From positions 171,738 to 235,737 of the forward strand of contig NZ_PXYH01000003.1 in the NCBI RefSeq assembly GCF_003012795.1: a DNA stretch of 64,000 nucleotides, in the 5' to 3' direction. Of the stretch, positions 49,134-58,729 are shown one piece after another. Both the position numbers and the translations under genes were made by a program. Origin of the DNA: Zobellella taiwanensis. GTDB taxonomy: Bacteria > Pseudomonadota > Gammaproteobacteria > Enterobacterales > Aeromonadaceae. The notes beneath the pieces were generated by a model. It had not been told where the DNA came from and searched no databases. It saw nothing but the letters and a program-made list of their open reading frames with translations. The number at the start of each line of letters is the position of its first letter. Positions within the stretch are counted from its first letter, which is position 1.

Positions 49134-49733
49134 ATGTCCCTATTCCGTTTTGCCACCCTGGCAACGGCGGCTGTGGTACTGAGTGCCTGCAGCCTGCCCA
49201 ATCCCTATTCCTCCCAGCCGGCGCCGGTGCGTCCGGTTACACCCGCGCCGGTGCCGCCGCCGGCCACCCCGGCCCCGACGCCGCCGGTGATCGAATTGCC
49301 CGAGGCGCCGGTGGCGCCGCTGCCCGAGGCCAGCAATGCCAATCTGGAACGCCTGGCCGACAGCCTGGCGGCCAGGCTCAGGGCCAGCCCGGCCCTGGCC
49401 GAGGTCAACGGCCCCGTGCTGCTCGACGATATCCGCAACCAGGCGGGCAGCCCGGTGGACACCCGTGGCCTGACCGAACGCCTGCAGGCGGCCCTGGCCG
49501 GCTCCCTGAACTTTGTCGGCGGCGCCCAGGTCAGCAGCCTGCGCCAGCAACTGGCCTACCAGGGCGGGCGGGCCGACATGGCCTCGCTGGTGCGCCTGGG
49601 CAAGCAAAGCGGTGCCGCCTACCTGCTGTCCGGCAACCTGAGCCGGGGCGGTGCCGGGTTCAGCCTGAGCGGCCAGTTGATGGAGCTCGCCAGCGGCGAG
49701 GTGCTCTGGTCCGACAGCGTCAGTGGACGCTGA
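49134..49733 (+). CDS. lpoB: Penicillin-binding protein activator LpoB
   Basis: Outer-membrane lipoprotein that activates PBP1b from the periplasm. 199 residues: lipobox LSAC (MSLFRFATLATAAVVLSAC), a long Pro/Ala-rich flexible linker (about 24-60) that would span to the inner membrane, and the folded C-terminal domain with GPVLLDDIRNQ and AYLLSGNLS. Starts 11 bp after hinT. The identification is supported by neighbours thiK and nagZ. Confidence 0.88.
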   Translation: MSLFRFATLATAAVVLSACSLPNPYSSQPAPVRPVTPAPVPPPATPAPTPPVIELPEAPVAPLPEASNANLERLADSLAARLRASPALAEVNGPVLLDDIRNQAGSPVDTRGLTERLQAALAGSLNFVGGAQVSSLRQQLAYQGGRADMASLVRLGKQSGAAYLLSGNLSRGGAGFSLSGQLMELASGEVLWSDSVSGR

Positions 49734-50538
49734 GCCACTGCTGGCCGCCCTGCCCGAGGCCTGGCGCGGCCGGCTGACGGCGCTGGCGGGCGGCCACACC
49801 AATCGCAGTTTCCGGCTCGACAACACCCACGGCCGCTTCTGGCTGCGGCTGGGTTGTGCCCGGGCCGAGGCGCTCGGCATCGACCGCCGGCGGGAGCTGC
49901 AGGCACACAGTGCCGCAGCCGAGGCCGGTTTGGCGCCGCCCATCCGGTTTGCCTGCCCGGACTCGGGTGTGCTGGTGCTGGACTGGCTGGATCAGCCGGA
50001 CTGGCGCCGCACGCCGGGGCCGCTGGCGGCGCTGATGCCGAGGGTGGCGGCCCTGCACCGCTTGCCCGCCGGGCTGGCGCCGCTGGATCTGGCGGCCCAT
50101 GCCGGCCGATACCTGGACCGGCTGGCACCGGTGCCCGGCTGGCTGGCCGAGGCGTGGCCGGCGTTTTCCGCTCCCGCGCTCAATCCGCCCTTCAGCCCGG
50201 TGCCCTGCCACCACGACCTGACCGCCGGCAACCTGCTGGGCGGGCGGCCCTGGCTGCTGGATTGGGAATACGCCGGGCTGGGCGATCCGGCCTTCGACCT
50301 GGCGGTGATTGCCGACGACCGGGGGCTGGACCGGGCGGGTCGGGCACGGATGCTGGCCTGCTATCGGGCGGCGGGCGGCGTGCTGGACGACGACCGGCTG
50401 CGGGCCCGGCTGCCCTGGGTGGCCCTGCTCACGGCCTTGTGGGCGGCGCTGCAATACCAATATCATGGTACGCCGGACTACGGCGGCCTGCTGGAACAGG
50501 CCCGGCGGCGGCTGGCACTGAGTCTGTCCTCCCTGTGA
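49723..50538 (+). CDS. thiK: Thiamine kinase-like phosphotransferase
   Basis: 271 residues of the APH/choline kinase fold: GGHTNRSFRL (nucleotide-binding loop), CHHDLTAGNLLGG (catalytic HxDxxxxN) and LLDWEYAGLGDPAFDLAVI (DxD metal motif). The GTG start overlaps lpoB by 11 bp. Position between lpoB and nagZ is that of thiK in E. coli; the alternative is another small-molecule kinase. Confidence 0.78.
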   Translation: MDAEPLLAALPEAWRGRLTALAGGHTNRSFRLDNTHGRFWLRLGCARAEALGIDRRRELQAHSAAAEAGLAPPIRFACPDSGVLVLDWLDQPDWRRTPGPLAALMPRVAALHRLPAGLAPLDLAAHAGRYLDRLAPVPGWLAEAWPAFSAPALNPPFSPVPCHHDLTAGNLLGGRPWLLDWEYAGLGDPAFDLAVIADDRGLDRAGRARMLACYRAAGGVLDDDRLRARLPWVALLTALWAALQYQYHGTPDYGGLLEQARRRLALSLSSL

Positions 50539-50581
50539 ACAAGCAAGGGTCGCGCTGGCGACCGTGGAGTATCGAACGATT

Positions 50582-51589
50582 ATGGGTCCCTTTATTCTCG
50601 ATTTGGCCGGCTGCGAACTGGATGCGGAAGAGCGCGAGCTGCTGGCCCATCCGGCCGTGGGCGGGGTGATTTTTTTCAGCCGCAACTACCACGATCGCCG
50701 CCAACTGACGGCCCTGGTACAGGCGGTGCGCCAGGCCAGGCCGGGCCTGCTGCTGACGGTGGATCACGAAGGCGGCCGGGTGCAGCGTTTTCGCGAGGGC
50801 TTTTTCCCGCTGCCGGCGCCGGGCCGGCTGGCGGGCCTGGATCATCCCGAGCTGCCCTCCCTGCTGGAAGACGCCGGCTGGCTGATGGCGGCCGAGCTGC
50901 TGGCCCACGACATCGATCTCAGCTTTGCGCCCGTGCTCGATCTGGAACGGGGCAGCGAGGTGATAGGGGATCGCAGCTTCGGCACCGACCCCGCACAGGT
51001 GATAGCGAGGGCCGGCGCCTATATCGGCGGCATGAAGGCGGCGGGCATGGCGGCGGTGGCCAAGCATTTTCCCGGCCACGGCAGCGTGCGCGCCGACTCC
51101 CACAAGGAAAGCCCGGTGGATACGCGGGACTATGCCGAGATCGAGCAGGCCGACCTGGTGCCCTTTCGCGAGCTGATCAAGGCCGGATTGGTGCAGGGCC
51201 TGATGCCGGCCCATGTGATCTATTCCCGGGTGGACGAGCGGCCGGCGGGATTTTCCGAATTTTGGCTGAAGCGGGTGTTGCGCGAGCGGCTGGGTTTTGG
51301 CGGCCTGGTGTTCAGCGACGACCTGACCATGGAAGGGGCGGCGGTGGCCGGAGACTATCCCGAGCGGGCCCGGCAGGCGCTGGCGGCGGGCTGCGACCTG
51401 CTGCTGGCCTGCAACCACAGGGCCGGGGCGGTGAGCATCATCGACAGCCTGCCCCATGATCTGCAGCGGGATCTGGCGCCCCTGCGCAAGCGCGACAACG
51501 CCGGCGCCGCCCACCTTTACGGCAGCCGCCGCTGGCGCGAGGCGAGCGAGCGGCTGCACCGCATTGGTGCCGGGCAGGGCTGGCACTGA
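50582..51589 (+). CDS. nagZ: Beta-N-acetylhexosaminidase NagZ
   Basis: Cytoplasmic GH3 enzyme that removes GlcNAc from anhydromuropeptides in peptidoglycan recycling. 335 residues. Seen: VDHEGGRVQRFREGF, AVAKHFPGHGSVRADSHKE (the KHFPGHG motif with the catalytic His/Asp loop) and VFSDDLTMEGA with the nucleophile Asp. ATG 50582 taken; a GTG at 50564 is in frame. Confidence 0.94.
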   Translation: MGPFILDLAGCELDAEERELLAHPAVGGVIFFSRNYHDRRQLTALVQAVRQARPGLLLTVDHEGGRVQRFREGFFPLPAPGRLAGLDHPELPSLLEDAGWLMAAELLAHDIDLSFAPVLDLERGSEVIGDRSFGTDPAQVIARAGAYIGGMKAAGMAAVAKHFPGHGSVRADSHKESPVDTRDYAEIEQADLVPFRELIKAGLVQGLMPAHVIYSRVDERPAGFSEFWLKRVLRERLGFGGLVFSDDLTMEGAAVAGDYPERARQALAAGCDLLLACNHRAGAVSIIDSLPHDLQRDLAPLRKRDNAGAAHLYGSRRWREASERLHRIGAGQGWH

Positions 51590-51620
51590 GCCGGTGGTTA
51601 TTTTTATGTGAAAATGAAGT

Positions 51621-51636
51621 TGTGATTATCATCACG
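51621..51636. promoter_or_regulatory. CRP/FNR-type operator before ndh
   Basis: TGTGATTATCATCACG is a near-perfect dyad. It fits CRP (TGTGA-N6-TCACA, one mismatch) and resembles FNR (TTGAT-N4-ATCAA). In E. coli FNR represses ndh without oxygen; the position 105 bp upstream of ndh suits either regulator. Confidence 0.6.
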
Positions 51637-51685
51637 ACTTTTACAATAGGCGTCGCCTGGCCCGGGCGACGCCGGGCAGAAAATC

Positions 51686-51720
51686 TGCCGCTATGGAGGC
51701 GCCATAGCCGCAGGTTTTTT
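51686..51720 (+). terminator. Intrinsic terminator or attenuator in the ndh leader
   Basis: Stem TGCCGCTATGG / CCATAGCCGCA (10 of 11 pairs, 5-nt loop) followed by GG and six T residues, ending 20 bp before the ndh start. A second perfect hairpin, GGCGTCGCC / GGCGACGCC (51649-51657, 51665-51673), lies just before it. If the ndh promoter is near the CRP/FNR box, this terminator is inside the ndh leader; otherwise it simply ends the nagZ transcript. Confidence 0.75.
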
Positions 51721-51740
51721 ATCTTTGAATGAGGTCGAAT

Positions 51741-53033
51741 ATGACAAGGATTATCGTGGTCGGCGGCGGCGCCGGCGGACTGGAACTGGCGACCAAGCTG
51801 GGACGGCAACTGGGACGCAAGGGCAAGGCGGAGGTGATCCTGGTGGATCGCAACCGGACCCACCTGTGGAAACCCCTGCTGCACGAAGTGGCCACCGGCG
51901 CCATGGATCCGGGCATCGACGGCCTGAGCTACCGCTCCCAGGCCCACAACCACGGCTTCAGCTTTCATCTGGGCACCCTCACCGGCATCGACCGGGAAGC
52001 CAAAACCATCACCCTGGCCCCCCTGCTCGACGACAGGGGCCAGCCCATGGTGGGCGAGCGCTACCTTAAATACGACATGCTGGTGCTGGCCATCGGCTCG
52101 GTGTCCAACGACTTCGGCACCCAGGGCGTGCGGGAGCACTGCATCTTCCTCGACAGCCCCCAGCAGGCCGAGCGCTTCCACGACGAGCTGATGAACCGCT
52201 TTTTGCAGTACGCCGAGAGCGACACCGTGGACGAAAAGGTGGACATCGCCATCGTCGGCGGCGGCGCCACCGGGGTGGAGCTGTCGGCGGAGCTGTACAA
52301 CGCGGTGGAACACCTGGCGGCCTACGGCTTTAAAAAGCTCAACCGGGACTGCCTGCGGCTGACCCTGGTGGAAGCCGGCCCGCGCATACTGCCGGCGCTG
52401 CCCGAGCGGATTTCCGCCATGGCCCACAAGGAGCTGCGCGAGCTGGGCGTGGACGTGCGCGTCAACACCATGATAGTGGAGGCCACCGACCAGGGGCTGA
52501 AAACCAAGGAAGGCGAACTGATCCCCGCCAACCTGATGGTATGGGCCGCCGGCATCAAGGCGCCGGACTTTATGAAGGACATTGCCGGGCTGGAAACCAA
52601 CCGCATCAACCAGCTGGCGGTGAAAAGCACCCTGCAAACCACCCGCGACGACGCCATTTTCGTGATTGGCGACTGCGCCTTCTGCCTGCAGGACAACGGC
52701 AAGCCGGTGCCGCCCCGGGCCCAGTCGGCCCACCAGATGGCGAGCCTGGCCTATGAAAACATCCTCGCCAGCCTGGGCAACAAGCCGCTCAGGCCCTATG
52801 TGTACAAGGACCACGGCTCGCTGGTGAACCTGAGCCGCTACTCCACCGTCGGCTCGCTGATGGGCAACCTGATGCGCGGCTCCATGATGGTGGAAGGGCG
52901 CATTGCCCGCACCGTGTACATTTCCCTCTATCGCATGCACCAGGTGGCGCTGCACGGCTATACCCGCACCGGCCTGATGATGCTGGTGGGGCAGATCAAC
53001 CGCTACCTGCGCCCGCGCCTCAAGCTGCACTAA
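51741..53033 (+). CDS. ndh: Type II NADH dehydrogenase (NDH-2)
   Basis: Membrane-bound, non-pumping NADH:quinone oxidoreductase. 430 residues: N-terminal FAD-binding Rossmann motif [19 protein letters not shown], second dinucleotide motif [17 protein letters not shown] for NADH, and VIGDCAF near residue 310. ATG 51741 chosen for spacing to GAGG; 51729 is in frame. Confidence 0.94.
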   Translation: MTRIIVVGGGAGGLELATKLGRQLGRKGKAEVILVDRNRTHLWKPLLHEVATGAMDPGIDGLSYRSQAHNHGFSFHLGTLTGIDREAKTITLAPLLDDRGQPMVGERYLKYDMLVLAIGSVSNDFGTQGVREHCIFLDSPQQAERFHDELMNRFLQYAESDTVDEKVDIAIVGGGATGVELSAELYNAVEHLAAYGFKKLNRDCLRLTLVEAGPRILPALPERISAMAHKELRELGVDVRVNTMIVEATDQGLKTKEGELIPANLMVWAAGIKAPDFMKDIAGLETNRINQLAVKSTLQTTRDDAIFVIGDCAFCLQDNGKPVPPRAQSAHQMASLAYENILASLGNKPLRPYVYKDHGSLVNLSRYSTVGSLMGNLMRGSMMVEGRIARTVYISLYRMHQVALHGYTRTGLMMLVGQINRYLRPRLKLH

Positions 53034-53039
53034 TCCCCC

Positions 53040-53068
53040 GTAAGGCGGGCCTGCCTGGCCCGCCTTAC
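53040..53068. terminator. Bidirectional terminator between ndh and the ZIP gene
   Basis: Perfect 11-bp stem GTAAGGCGGGC / GCCCGCCTTAC with a 7-nt loop, between the two convergent stops (6 bp after ndh, 4 bp before the ZIP stop). Confidence 0.75.
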
Positions 53069-53072
53069 TTCC

Positions 53073-53996
53073 TCAACCCAGCAGGGTGTCCATGACCAGC
53101 ATCAAGGCAAAACCGCCCATCAGGCCCAGGGTGGCGGCGGTCTGGTGGCCGTTGCGGTGGGTTTCGGGGATCACCTCGTGGGAGACCACAAAAATCATGG
53201 CTCCCGCCGCCAGCCCCAGGCCCACCGGATAGGCCAGCGGCAGGCCGGCGGCCACGCCGATGCCGAGCATGGCGCCCAGGGGCTCCATCAATCCGGTGGC
53301 GGCGGCGGTCAGGGCGGCGGGCAGGGCCCCCAGCCCTGTGGTGCGCAATGCCAGGGTAACGGCCAGGCCTTCGGGCACGTTTTGCAGCAGGATGGCGGCG
53401 GTGAGCGGAATGCCCACGGCGTTGTCGCCGTCGGCGAAACTGACGCCGATGGCCATGCCCTCGGGCAAATTGTGCAGGGCAATGGCCAGCACAAACAGCC
53501 AGACCCGGCTGATCCGCTCGCAGTCGGGGCCGCAGGGGCCGGTTTCCATGTGCTCGTGGGGAGTAAAGCGATCCAGCCCCAGCATCAGCGCCACGCCCAG
53601 CGCCAGACCCAGCAACACCAGAGCGAGGCTGCCCACCGGGCTGCCGGTCAGCCGCTGGCCCGCCTCTATGCCGGGCAGGATCAGGGCGAAGGCACTGGCC
53701 GCCAGCATCATGCCGGCGGCAAAGCCGAGCAGGGTATCTTCGGAGCGGGTGCTGAGCCGGCCCAGCAACAGGGCCAGCAAGGCGCCTACGGCAGTGGAGC
53801 CGAACCCGCCCAGGCCGCCGCCGATGGCGTGCTGCAGGCGAGGGTCCTGCCAGGAGCCGATGGCCGACAGGCTGTTGAACAGCAACAGTGCCAGCATTAC
53901 CACCAGGGTGGCCAACAGGCTGTAGGCGGTGAGCCGGTGCTGGCGGATTTCCGCCAGCAGGGCCTGGCGGTAGGAAACAAAGGGATTCTGGGACAT
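53073..53996 (-). CDS. ZIP-family metal transporter (ZupT-like)
   Basis: 307 residues with eight hydrophobic segments. Metal-binding helices are seen: ALHNLPEGMAIGVSFADGDN (HNxPEG), LQNVPEGLAV and VVSHEVIPETHR (HExxPE-like). Imports zinc or other divalent metals. A short His/Cys-containing loop (TPHEHMETGPCGPDC) lies between helices 3 and 4. Start at 53996; upstream in-frame starts exist. Confidence 0.85.
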   Translation of the reverse strand: MSQNPFVSYRQALLAEIRQHRLTAYSLLATLVVMLALLLFNSLSAIGSWQDPRLQHAIGGGLGGFGSTAVGALLALLLGRLSTRSEDTLLGFAAGMMLAASAFALILPGIEAGQRLTGSPVGSLALVLLGLALGVALMLGLDRFTPHEHMETGPCGPDCERISRVWLFVLAIALHNLPEGMAIGVSFADGDNAVGIPLTAAILLQNVPEGLAVTLALRTTGLGALPAALTAAATGLMEPLGAMLGIGVAAGLPLAYPVGLGLAAGAMIFVVSHEVIPETHRNGHQTAATLGLMGGFALMLVMDTLLG

Positions 53997-54198
53997 GGAA
54001 GCTTCTCGCGGTACCGACATGGCCACAGCAAAGCACAGAAAGGGCGGCGGGAGAAGTGCCCGGGGCGGCTGCATGATTATGTTTTTACACGCCATGCCGC
54101 CAGGGGAGCGGCGATGCCGGGTGCGGTTTTTATTGCCCGCGGGATACCGGCCCGGCTATGATGAGCGCTTCTAAGCCACAGAGGTAACCATCCGCTCA

Positions 54199-55221
54199 AT
54201 GAGCCTGTTAATAGCGTTCGCTATATTATCCATCGGTATTTCCTTTCTTTGTTCTATCCTGGAAGCCGCGCTGCTCTCCATCACCCCCAGCTATATTGCC
54301 CAGCTCAAGCTCAGCAACCCCAGGCTGCACGAAAACATGAAAGAGCTGAAGGACAGAATCGACCAGCCCCTGGCCGCCATCCTGACCCTCAACACCATAG
54401 CCCATACAGTGGGAGCCACCGGCGTGGGTGCCCAGGTGACGGTGGTGTTTGGCGACGGCTACCTGGGCTTGGCCTCGGCGGTGATGACGCTGCTTATCCT
54501 GGTGCTGTCCGAAATCCTGCCCAAGTCCATCGGCGCCCGTTACTGGCGCAGCCTGGCCCCGACGCTGCCGCGCCTGCTCAACGGCATGATTTTTGTGCTC
54601 AAGCCCTTTATCTGGGTGTCCGATCAGATCATGAAGGTGTTTGGCGGCCACGCTCCCGAGCACGACCTGCGCCAGGAGATAAAGGCCCTGTCTATCCTCG
54701 GCCGCGAACTGAACAAGCTCGACGAAGACGAGCAAAGGGTGATTGCCAATATCCTGGATTTGCACGATATCAATGTACGCAGCATCATGACCCCGCGCAC
54801 CGTGTGCGAGGTGCTGCCGCCCGACATGACCATAGGCGAGTTCGCCCTCCATGTGCAAAGCGGACAATTTTCCCGCTACCCGGTGATCGACAAGGACGAA
54901 AACCCGCTGGGACTGGTGTTCCGCTACGACATCATCAATGCCGATCCGGCGCTGCCGGTGTCTGCCCTGGCCAAGCCGGTGACCATCGTCAGCGATACCA
55001 TCAACGTGGAAAACCTGATGACCCAGTTCATGCACGAACGCCAGCACATGTTCCTGGTGTATGACGAATACGGCAGCTGGCTGGGACTGGTGACCATGGA
55101 AGACGTGATTGAAACCATTATCGGCAAGCCGATCATGGACGAAACCGACGACATTCCCAACATGCGCCGCTATGCCAAGCGACGCTGGAAACACCGGCTG
55201 AAAAACCTGGCCGAAGACTGA
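54199..55221 (+). CDS. CNNM/DUF21 membrane protein with CBS domains
   Basis: 340 residues: N-terminal DUF21 transmembrane domain ([28 protein letters not shown]) of about 170 residues, followed by a CBS pair ([15 protein letters not shown] and [23 protein letters not shown]). No C-terminal CorC_HlyC domain. Family members are linked to magnesium/cobalt efflux. The 200-bp gap before it holds the divergent promoters. Confidence 0.87.
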   Translation: MSLLIAFAILSIGISFLCSILEAALLSITPSYIAQLKLSNPRLHENMKELKDRIDQPLAAILTLNTIAHTVGATGVGAQVTVVFGDGYLGLASAVMTLLILVLSEILPKSIGARYWRSLAPTLPRLLNGMIFVLKPFIWVSDQIMKVFGGHAPEHDLRQEIKALSILGRELNKLDEDEQRVIANILDLHDINVRSIMTPRTVCEVLPPDMTIGEFALHVQSGQFSRYPVIDKDENPLGLVFRYDIINADPALPVSALAKPVTIVSDTINVENLMTQFMHERQHMFLVYDEYGSWLGLVTMEDVIETIIGKPIMDETDDIPNMRRYAKRRWKHRLKNLAED

Positions 55222-55241
55222 CGGCGGAGCGAGCCACGACC

Positions 55242-55733
55242 ATGGAAAGACTGATAGAAAAACTGATGTACGGGGCGCGCTGGATCATGGCGCCCATCTA
55301 CCTGGGCCTGAGCCTGGTGCTGCTGGCGCTGGGCATCAAGTTCTTTCAGGAAATCTTCCACATTCTGCCGAACGTGCTGCACATGAAGGAAGTGGACCTG
55401 ATCCTGGTGACCCTGTCGTTGATCGACATCACCCTGGTGGGGGGACTGATTGTGATGGTGATGTTCTCGGGCTACGAGAACTTTGTGTCGCGCCTGGACG
55501 TGGACGACGACGACGACAAGCTGGGCTGGCTCGGCAAGCTGGACGCGGGATCGCTCAAGAACAAGGTGGCGGCGTCCATTGTAGCGATTTCTTCCATTCA
55601 CCTGCTGAAGGTGTTTATGAACACCGAAAACATCGCCAACGACAAGATCAAATGGTATCTGCTGATCCACATCACCTTTGTCTTGTCGGCCTTCGCCATG
55701 GGCTACCTGGACAAGCTGACCCGCCACAAGTAG
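55242..55733 (+). CDS. YqhA family inner-membrane protein
   Basis: 163 residues, three to four hydrophobic segments, family hallmark [18 protein letters not shown] at the start and [11 protein letters not shown] in the middle (TIGR00645). Function not known. 20 bp after the CNNM gene; likely co-transcribed. Confidence 0.85.
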   Translation: MERLIEKLMYGARWIMAPIYLGLSLVLLALGIKFFQEIFHILPNVLHMKEVDLILVTLSLIDITLVGGLIVMVMFSGYENFVSRLDVDDDDDKLGWLGKLDAGSLKNKVAASIVAISSIHLLKVFMNTENIANDKIKWYLLIHITFVLSAFAMGYLDKLTRHK

Positions 55734-55739
55734 GCGGGG

Positions 55740-55955
55740 CTACTTTTCCCGCTGCATCAGCACAAAGGTCAGGTACATTTTGGTGGGCAAGGACAGCGCC
55801 ATGCCCACCGCCACGCAGCCCGCGCTGAGCAGTATGCCCCGCACACCGAGCGCCGCCATGGCGGCGCTGTGGTGCAGGTAAATCCCCAGCCCAATCAGGC
55901 CGATGCCCAGCAGCATCATGGCCTTGAGTACCCGGATAAGCGTGTTGTCGGACAT
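55740..55955 (-). CDS. Small two-helix membrane protein
   Basis: 71 residues with two hydrophobic stretches (MMLLGIGLIGLGIYL and ILLSAGCVAVGMALSL) and a basic tail. I do not recognise the family. Starts with GGAGGGTCC upstream; convergent with the YqhA gene, 6 bp apart. Confidence 0.6.
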   Translation of the reverse strand: MSDNTLIRVLKAMMLLGIGLIGLGIYLHHSAAMAALGVRGILLSAGCVAVGMALSLPTKMYLTFVLMQREK

Positions 55956-56054
55956 GGACCCTCCCGCCGTGCCGTCGCTTTGGGTTTCAGGCTAGCGCGG
56001 GGGAGGAGACGCCGCCTTGACCTGTATCAGTCCGGGCGGCCTTTTGGCGGGAGA

Positions 56055-57443
56055 TTAGCGGGCGTATTTCTCGGCGCGTTTGCCGCGCAGTACTTTTTTC
56101 TTTGGCCCGGTGTTTTTGGGGCTACTCGGCTTTTTCAGGCGTACGGGCTTGGGCGCGGCCTGGTTGCCGGTTGCATCGGCCGGCTTGGCGCGGCGCGGCT
56201 TGCCCTTGGCATTGCCCGAGCCTTCCAGCTCGATCACCGTTTCGCTGGCCCGGTTTGCACGCCCGGACAACACCTTGCGCGAGATGCTTTTGAGCAGGGT
56301 GCCGCGGTTGCTCACTTCAAAGCCCGGCTTGACGATGCGTTTGATCTCGCCGCCAATCAGCTTTTGAATGCGCTCCAGGGTTTGCTCTTCTTCCCGGCTG
56401 ACAAAGGAAATGGCGGTGCCGGCGGCCCCGGCGCGGCCGGTGCGGCCGATGCGGTGCACGTAATCCTCGGGCAGATAGGGCAGGTTGAAGTTCACCACAT
56501 AGTCCAGGCCCTGGATATCCAGGCCCCGGGCGGCCACTTCGGTGGCGATAAGCACCTGCAGCTTGGCGGACTTGAAGTCGGCGATGGCGCGGCGCCTGGA
56601 GCCCTGGCTTTTGTCGCCATGGCACACGGCGGCCTCGATTTTGCGCTGCTTGAGGCCGGCCAGCAGCCGGTCGGCCTGCTCCTTGGTGCTGGTAAACACC
56701 AGCACCTGGAACCAGTTTTTTTCTTCCAGCAGCTGTTCGAACAGTTCTATTTTGCGGCTTTCTTCCACCGGATAGACCGCATGGCGGACGGTATCGGCGG
56801 TGCTGTTGACCCGGGCGACCCGGATTTGCTGGTGATTGTGCAGGATCTTGTGGGACAGCTCGTTGACCGCCGGCGAGCTGGTGGCGGAAAACAGCAGGGT
56901 CTGGCGCTTGGGCGCGGTCAGCTGCATCAGTTTCAGCACATCGGTGATAAAGCCCATGTCCAGCATGCGGTCGGCTTCATCCAGCACCACAAATTCCACG
57001 TCGCTCAAGGCCACATTGCCCAGGGTGATGTGCTCCATCAGGCGGCCGGGGGTGCTGATCACCATGTCCACGCCCGCTTTCAGCTTGTTGGCCTGGCCAC
57101 CCATCTTCACGCCGCCGTAAAGCGCGGTAACGCTCAGGGGCAGATGCCGCGCGTAGGCGCCGATGGCATCGGCCAGTTGCTCGGCCAGCTCGCGGGTGGG
57201 GGTGAGGATAAGGGCACGGGGGCGGCGCTCGACCGTGGCTTTGGGGTTGTCCAGCATGCGCTGCAACACCGGAACGGCAAAGGCGGCGGTTTTGCCGGTG
57301 CCGGTTTGGGCGGTCACCTGCAAATCCTTGCCGCGCCGGGCGGGCACTATGGCCTGGGCCTGTACGGGGGTCATAGCACTGTAGCCACATTCTACAAGGG
57401 CGCGCTGTAGATCCGGGGCCAAATCTAAAGATGAAAATTGCAT
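56055..57443 (-). CDS. rhlE: DEAD-box ATP-dependent RNA helicase, RhlE-like
   Basis: 462 residues. Motifs in order: Q motif (GYSAMTPVQAQAI), I AQTGTGKTAAF, Ia PTRELAEQ, II VLDEADRMLDMGF, III SATSSP, VI HRIGRTGRAG; then a basic Lys/Pro-rich C-terminal tail (about 400-462) for RNA binding. RhlE assignment rests on overall layout and tail; DbpA and SrmB are less likely. Confidence 0.82.
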   Translation of the reverse strand: MQFSSLDLAPDLQRALVECGYSAMTPVQAQAIVPARRGKDLQVTAQTGTGKTAAFAVPVLQRMLDNPKATVERRPRALILTPTRELAEQLADAIGAYARHLPLSVTALYGGVKMGGQANKLKAGVDMVISTPGRLMEHITLGNVALSDVEFVVLDEADRMLDMGFITDVLKLMQLTAPKRQTLLFSATSSPAVNELSHKILHNHQQIRVARVNSTADTVRHAVYPVEESRKIELFEQLLEEKNWFQVLVFTSTKEQADRLLAGLKQRKIEAAVCHGDKSQGSRRRAIADFKSAKLQVLIATEVAARGLDIQGLDYVVNFNLPYLPEDYVHRIGRTGRAGAAGTAISFVSREEEQTLERIQKLIGGEIKRIVKPGFEVSNRGTLLKSISRKVLSGRANRASETVIELEGSGNAKGKPRRAKPADATGNQAAPKPVRLKKPSSPKNTGPKKKVLRGKRAEKYAR

Positions 57444-57602
57444 AAGAGTTCCTCTGTAGAGTCGCTACAGTCAAAAAATCGAGGGCAGAATATACAGGAT
57501 TTTGCGGGTGGAAGAGAGGATTGTTTGTGGTGCTGGCTAAATCTTGGCCGGTGGGCCAGGGCGGTGCCGGACCTGGCGGCAGGTCCGGCAGCGGGCAAGG
57601 GC

Positions 57603-57905
57603 TTAGCCTTCCTCGGCCTCGTCGCGCGGCTGATGGTTGCAGGCCCGGGCGAGGATCTCCACATAGAAGGAGGGCAGCTCCTGCGCCACGGCGGCATCGA
57701 TATGGGCGTTGATTTCAGAGGTGAAAATCTTTTCCGCCGCCGCCTCAGTGGCACCGAAGCGGCAATCGAAGGTCCAGTAATCCATGCCCGCCGGCAGTGC
57801 CTTGCGGCGCTCCCGGTTCAGGTATTTTCTGATGTCGTGCTTGATGGAATCCACCAGACGAGCCGGCTTCAGCCTGGGGTGGGTCAGGGCGATGGTCTTT
57901 TTCAT
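57603..57905 (-). CDS. DUF6172-like small protein
   Basis: 100 residues, MKKTIALTHPRLKPARLVDSIKHDIRKYLNRERRK, then DYWTFDCRFG and SEINAHIDAA, blocks I associate with DUF6172. Cytoplasmic, function unknown. AGGA upstream of the ATG at 57905. A hairpin GCCGGACCTG / CAGGTCCGGC (57566-57575, 57580-57589) lies past its stop but lacks a T run. This is the last gene with chromosome-like composition before the AT-rich block. Confidence 0.65.
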   Translation of the reverse strand: MKKTIALTHPRLKPARLVDSIKHDIRKYLNRERRKALPAGMDYWTFDCRFGATEAAAEKIFTSEINAHIDAAVAQELPSFYVEILARACNHQPRDEAEEG

Positions 57906-58151
57906 TAAAATTCCTAGGGATATGCACAAAAACAAAGCTGAACCAGCTTTTGGGGCGGTATTCTACATGGAACGGCGCCAGATCACCGCCGATTTCTGCG
58001 GTTTTTGTCGAGAATGTGAGAAGAACAGGTGCAGATAGGGATTTTGAAAAAATTAAGCCCAGGCCAGTGATAGTCAATGGGGCTGAAAAATATAAGGTAT
58101 GCTCTAAGCACTGCTAAGATATAAATTGTCGAGAAATAATAAGGTGAATTT
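57906..58151. other. Gene-free boundary between core chromosome and AT-rich block
   Basis: 246 bp in which the composition drops sharply at about 58020. It holds the promoter side of the DUF6172-like gene and the 3' side of the next cassette-like gene. I see no convincing gene, tRNA or attC here; the frames that cross it are short and of poor composition. Confidence 0.5.
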
Positions 58152-58649
58152 TTATAATCCACCTCCGGGTACGTCTGGGTAGGCAATTATCCATGGATCT
58201 TTATTTCCTGAGCTTTTATACCAAGAAATTGTAGAACGGAACATTTCAATGCCAATGTGTATTAGTGTTTGTGAATATGCAGGATTGGATGTTGGCTCAT
58301 ATGGGTATCGGTCTTCAATGAAAATATTGTTGTGCCTTTCTAACCATTCTTTATGATGATCAAATTTTAGTTTCTGTGATAGGGAAGGGTCAATTGCACT
58401 CAATAATTCGAGAAGGCCATGAATCTTTCTTCCCTTTATTTCGTATTGTTCAGATATAGTACCTTTGCGATTATTATCTACTGGAGTAGCTAAAAAGCTT
58501 TTCAAGATAATCTCTATGCCGATCGCTGCATTAACTATTGCTACTCTATTTAAATTTGGTTGATTCCAAATGATCTTTGCTGCTCGTAGGTAATGCTCTG
58601 CGCTCTCCAACATATAAGCAGATTGATTTTTGCTCATGAAATTACCCAT
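58152..58649 (-). CDS. Hypothetical protein, possibly HEPN-like
   Basis: 165 residues, helical. The segment LESAEHYLRAAKIIW ... AIVNAAIGIEIILKSFLA resembles the two first helices of HEPN proteins, and WLERHNNIFIEDRYPYE could carry the polar motif, though no clean R-x4-6-H is present. Starts: 58649 or, three codons on, 58637. AT-rich, minus strand like all genes of this block. Function is a guess. Confidence 0.5.
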   Translation of the reverse strand: MGNFMSKNQSAYMLESAEHYLRAAKIIWNQPNLNRVAIVNAAIGIEIILKSFLATPVDNNRKGTISEQYEIKGRKIHGLLELLSAIDPSLSQKLKFDHHKEWLERHNNIFIEDRYPYEPTSNPAYSQTLIHIGIEMFRSTISWYKSSGNKDPWIIAYPDVPGGGL

Positions 58650-58729
58650 GTGTTGTAGTATTCGGATTAATTAGGCGGCTGACAATAAGGGTTTTGAAGA
58701 TGAATTATTAGTCACTAGCTCGCTTAAAG

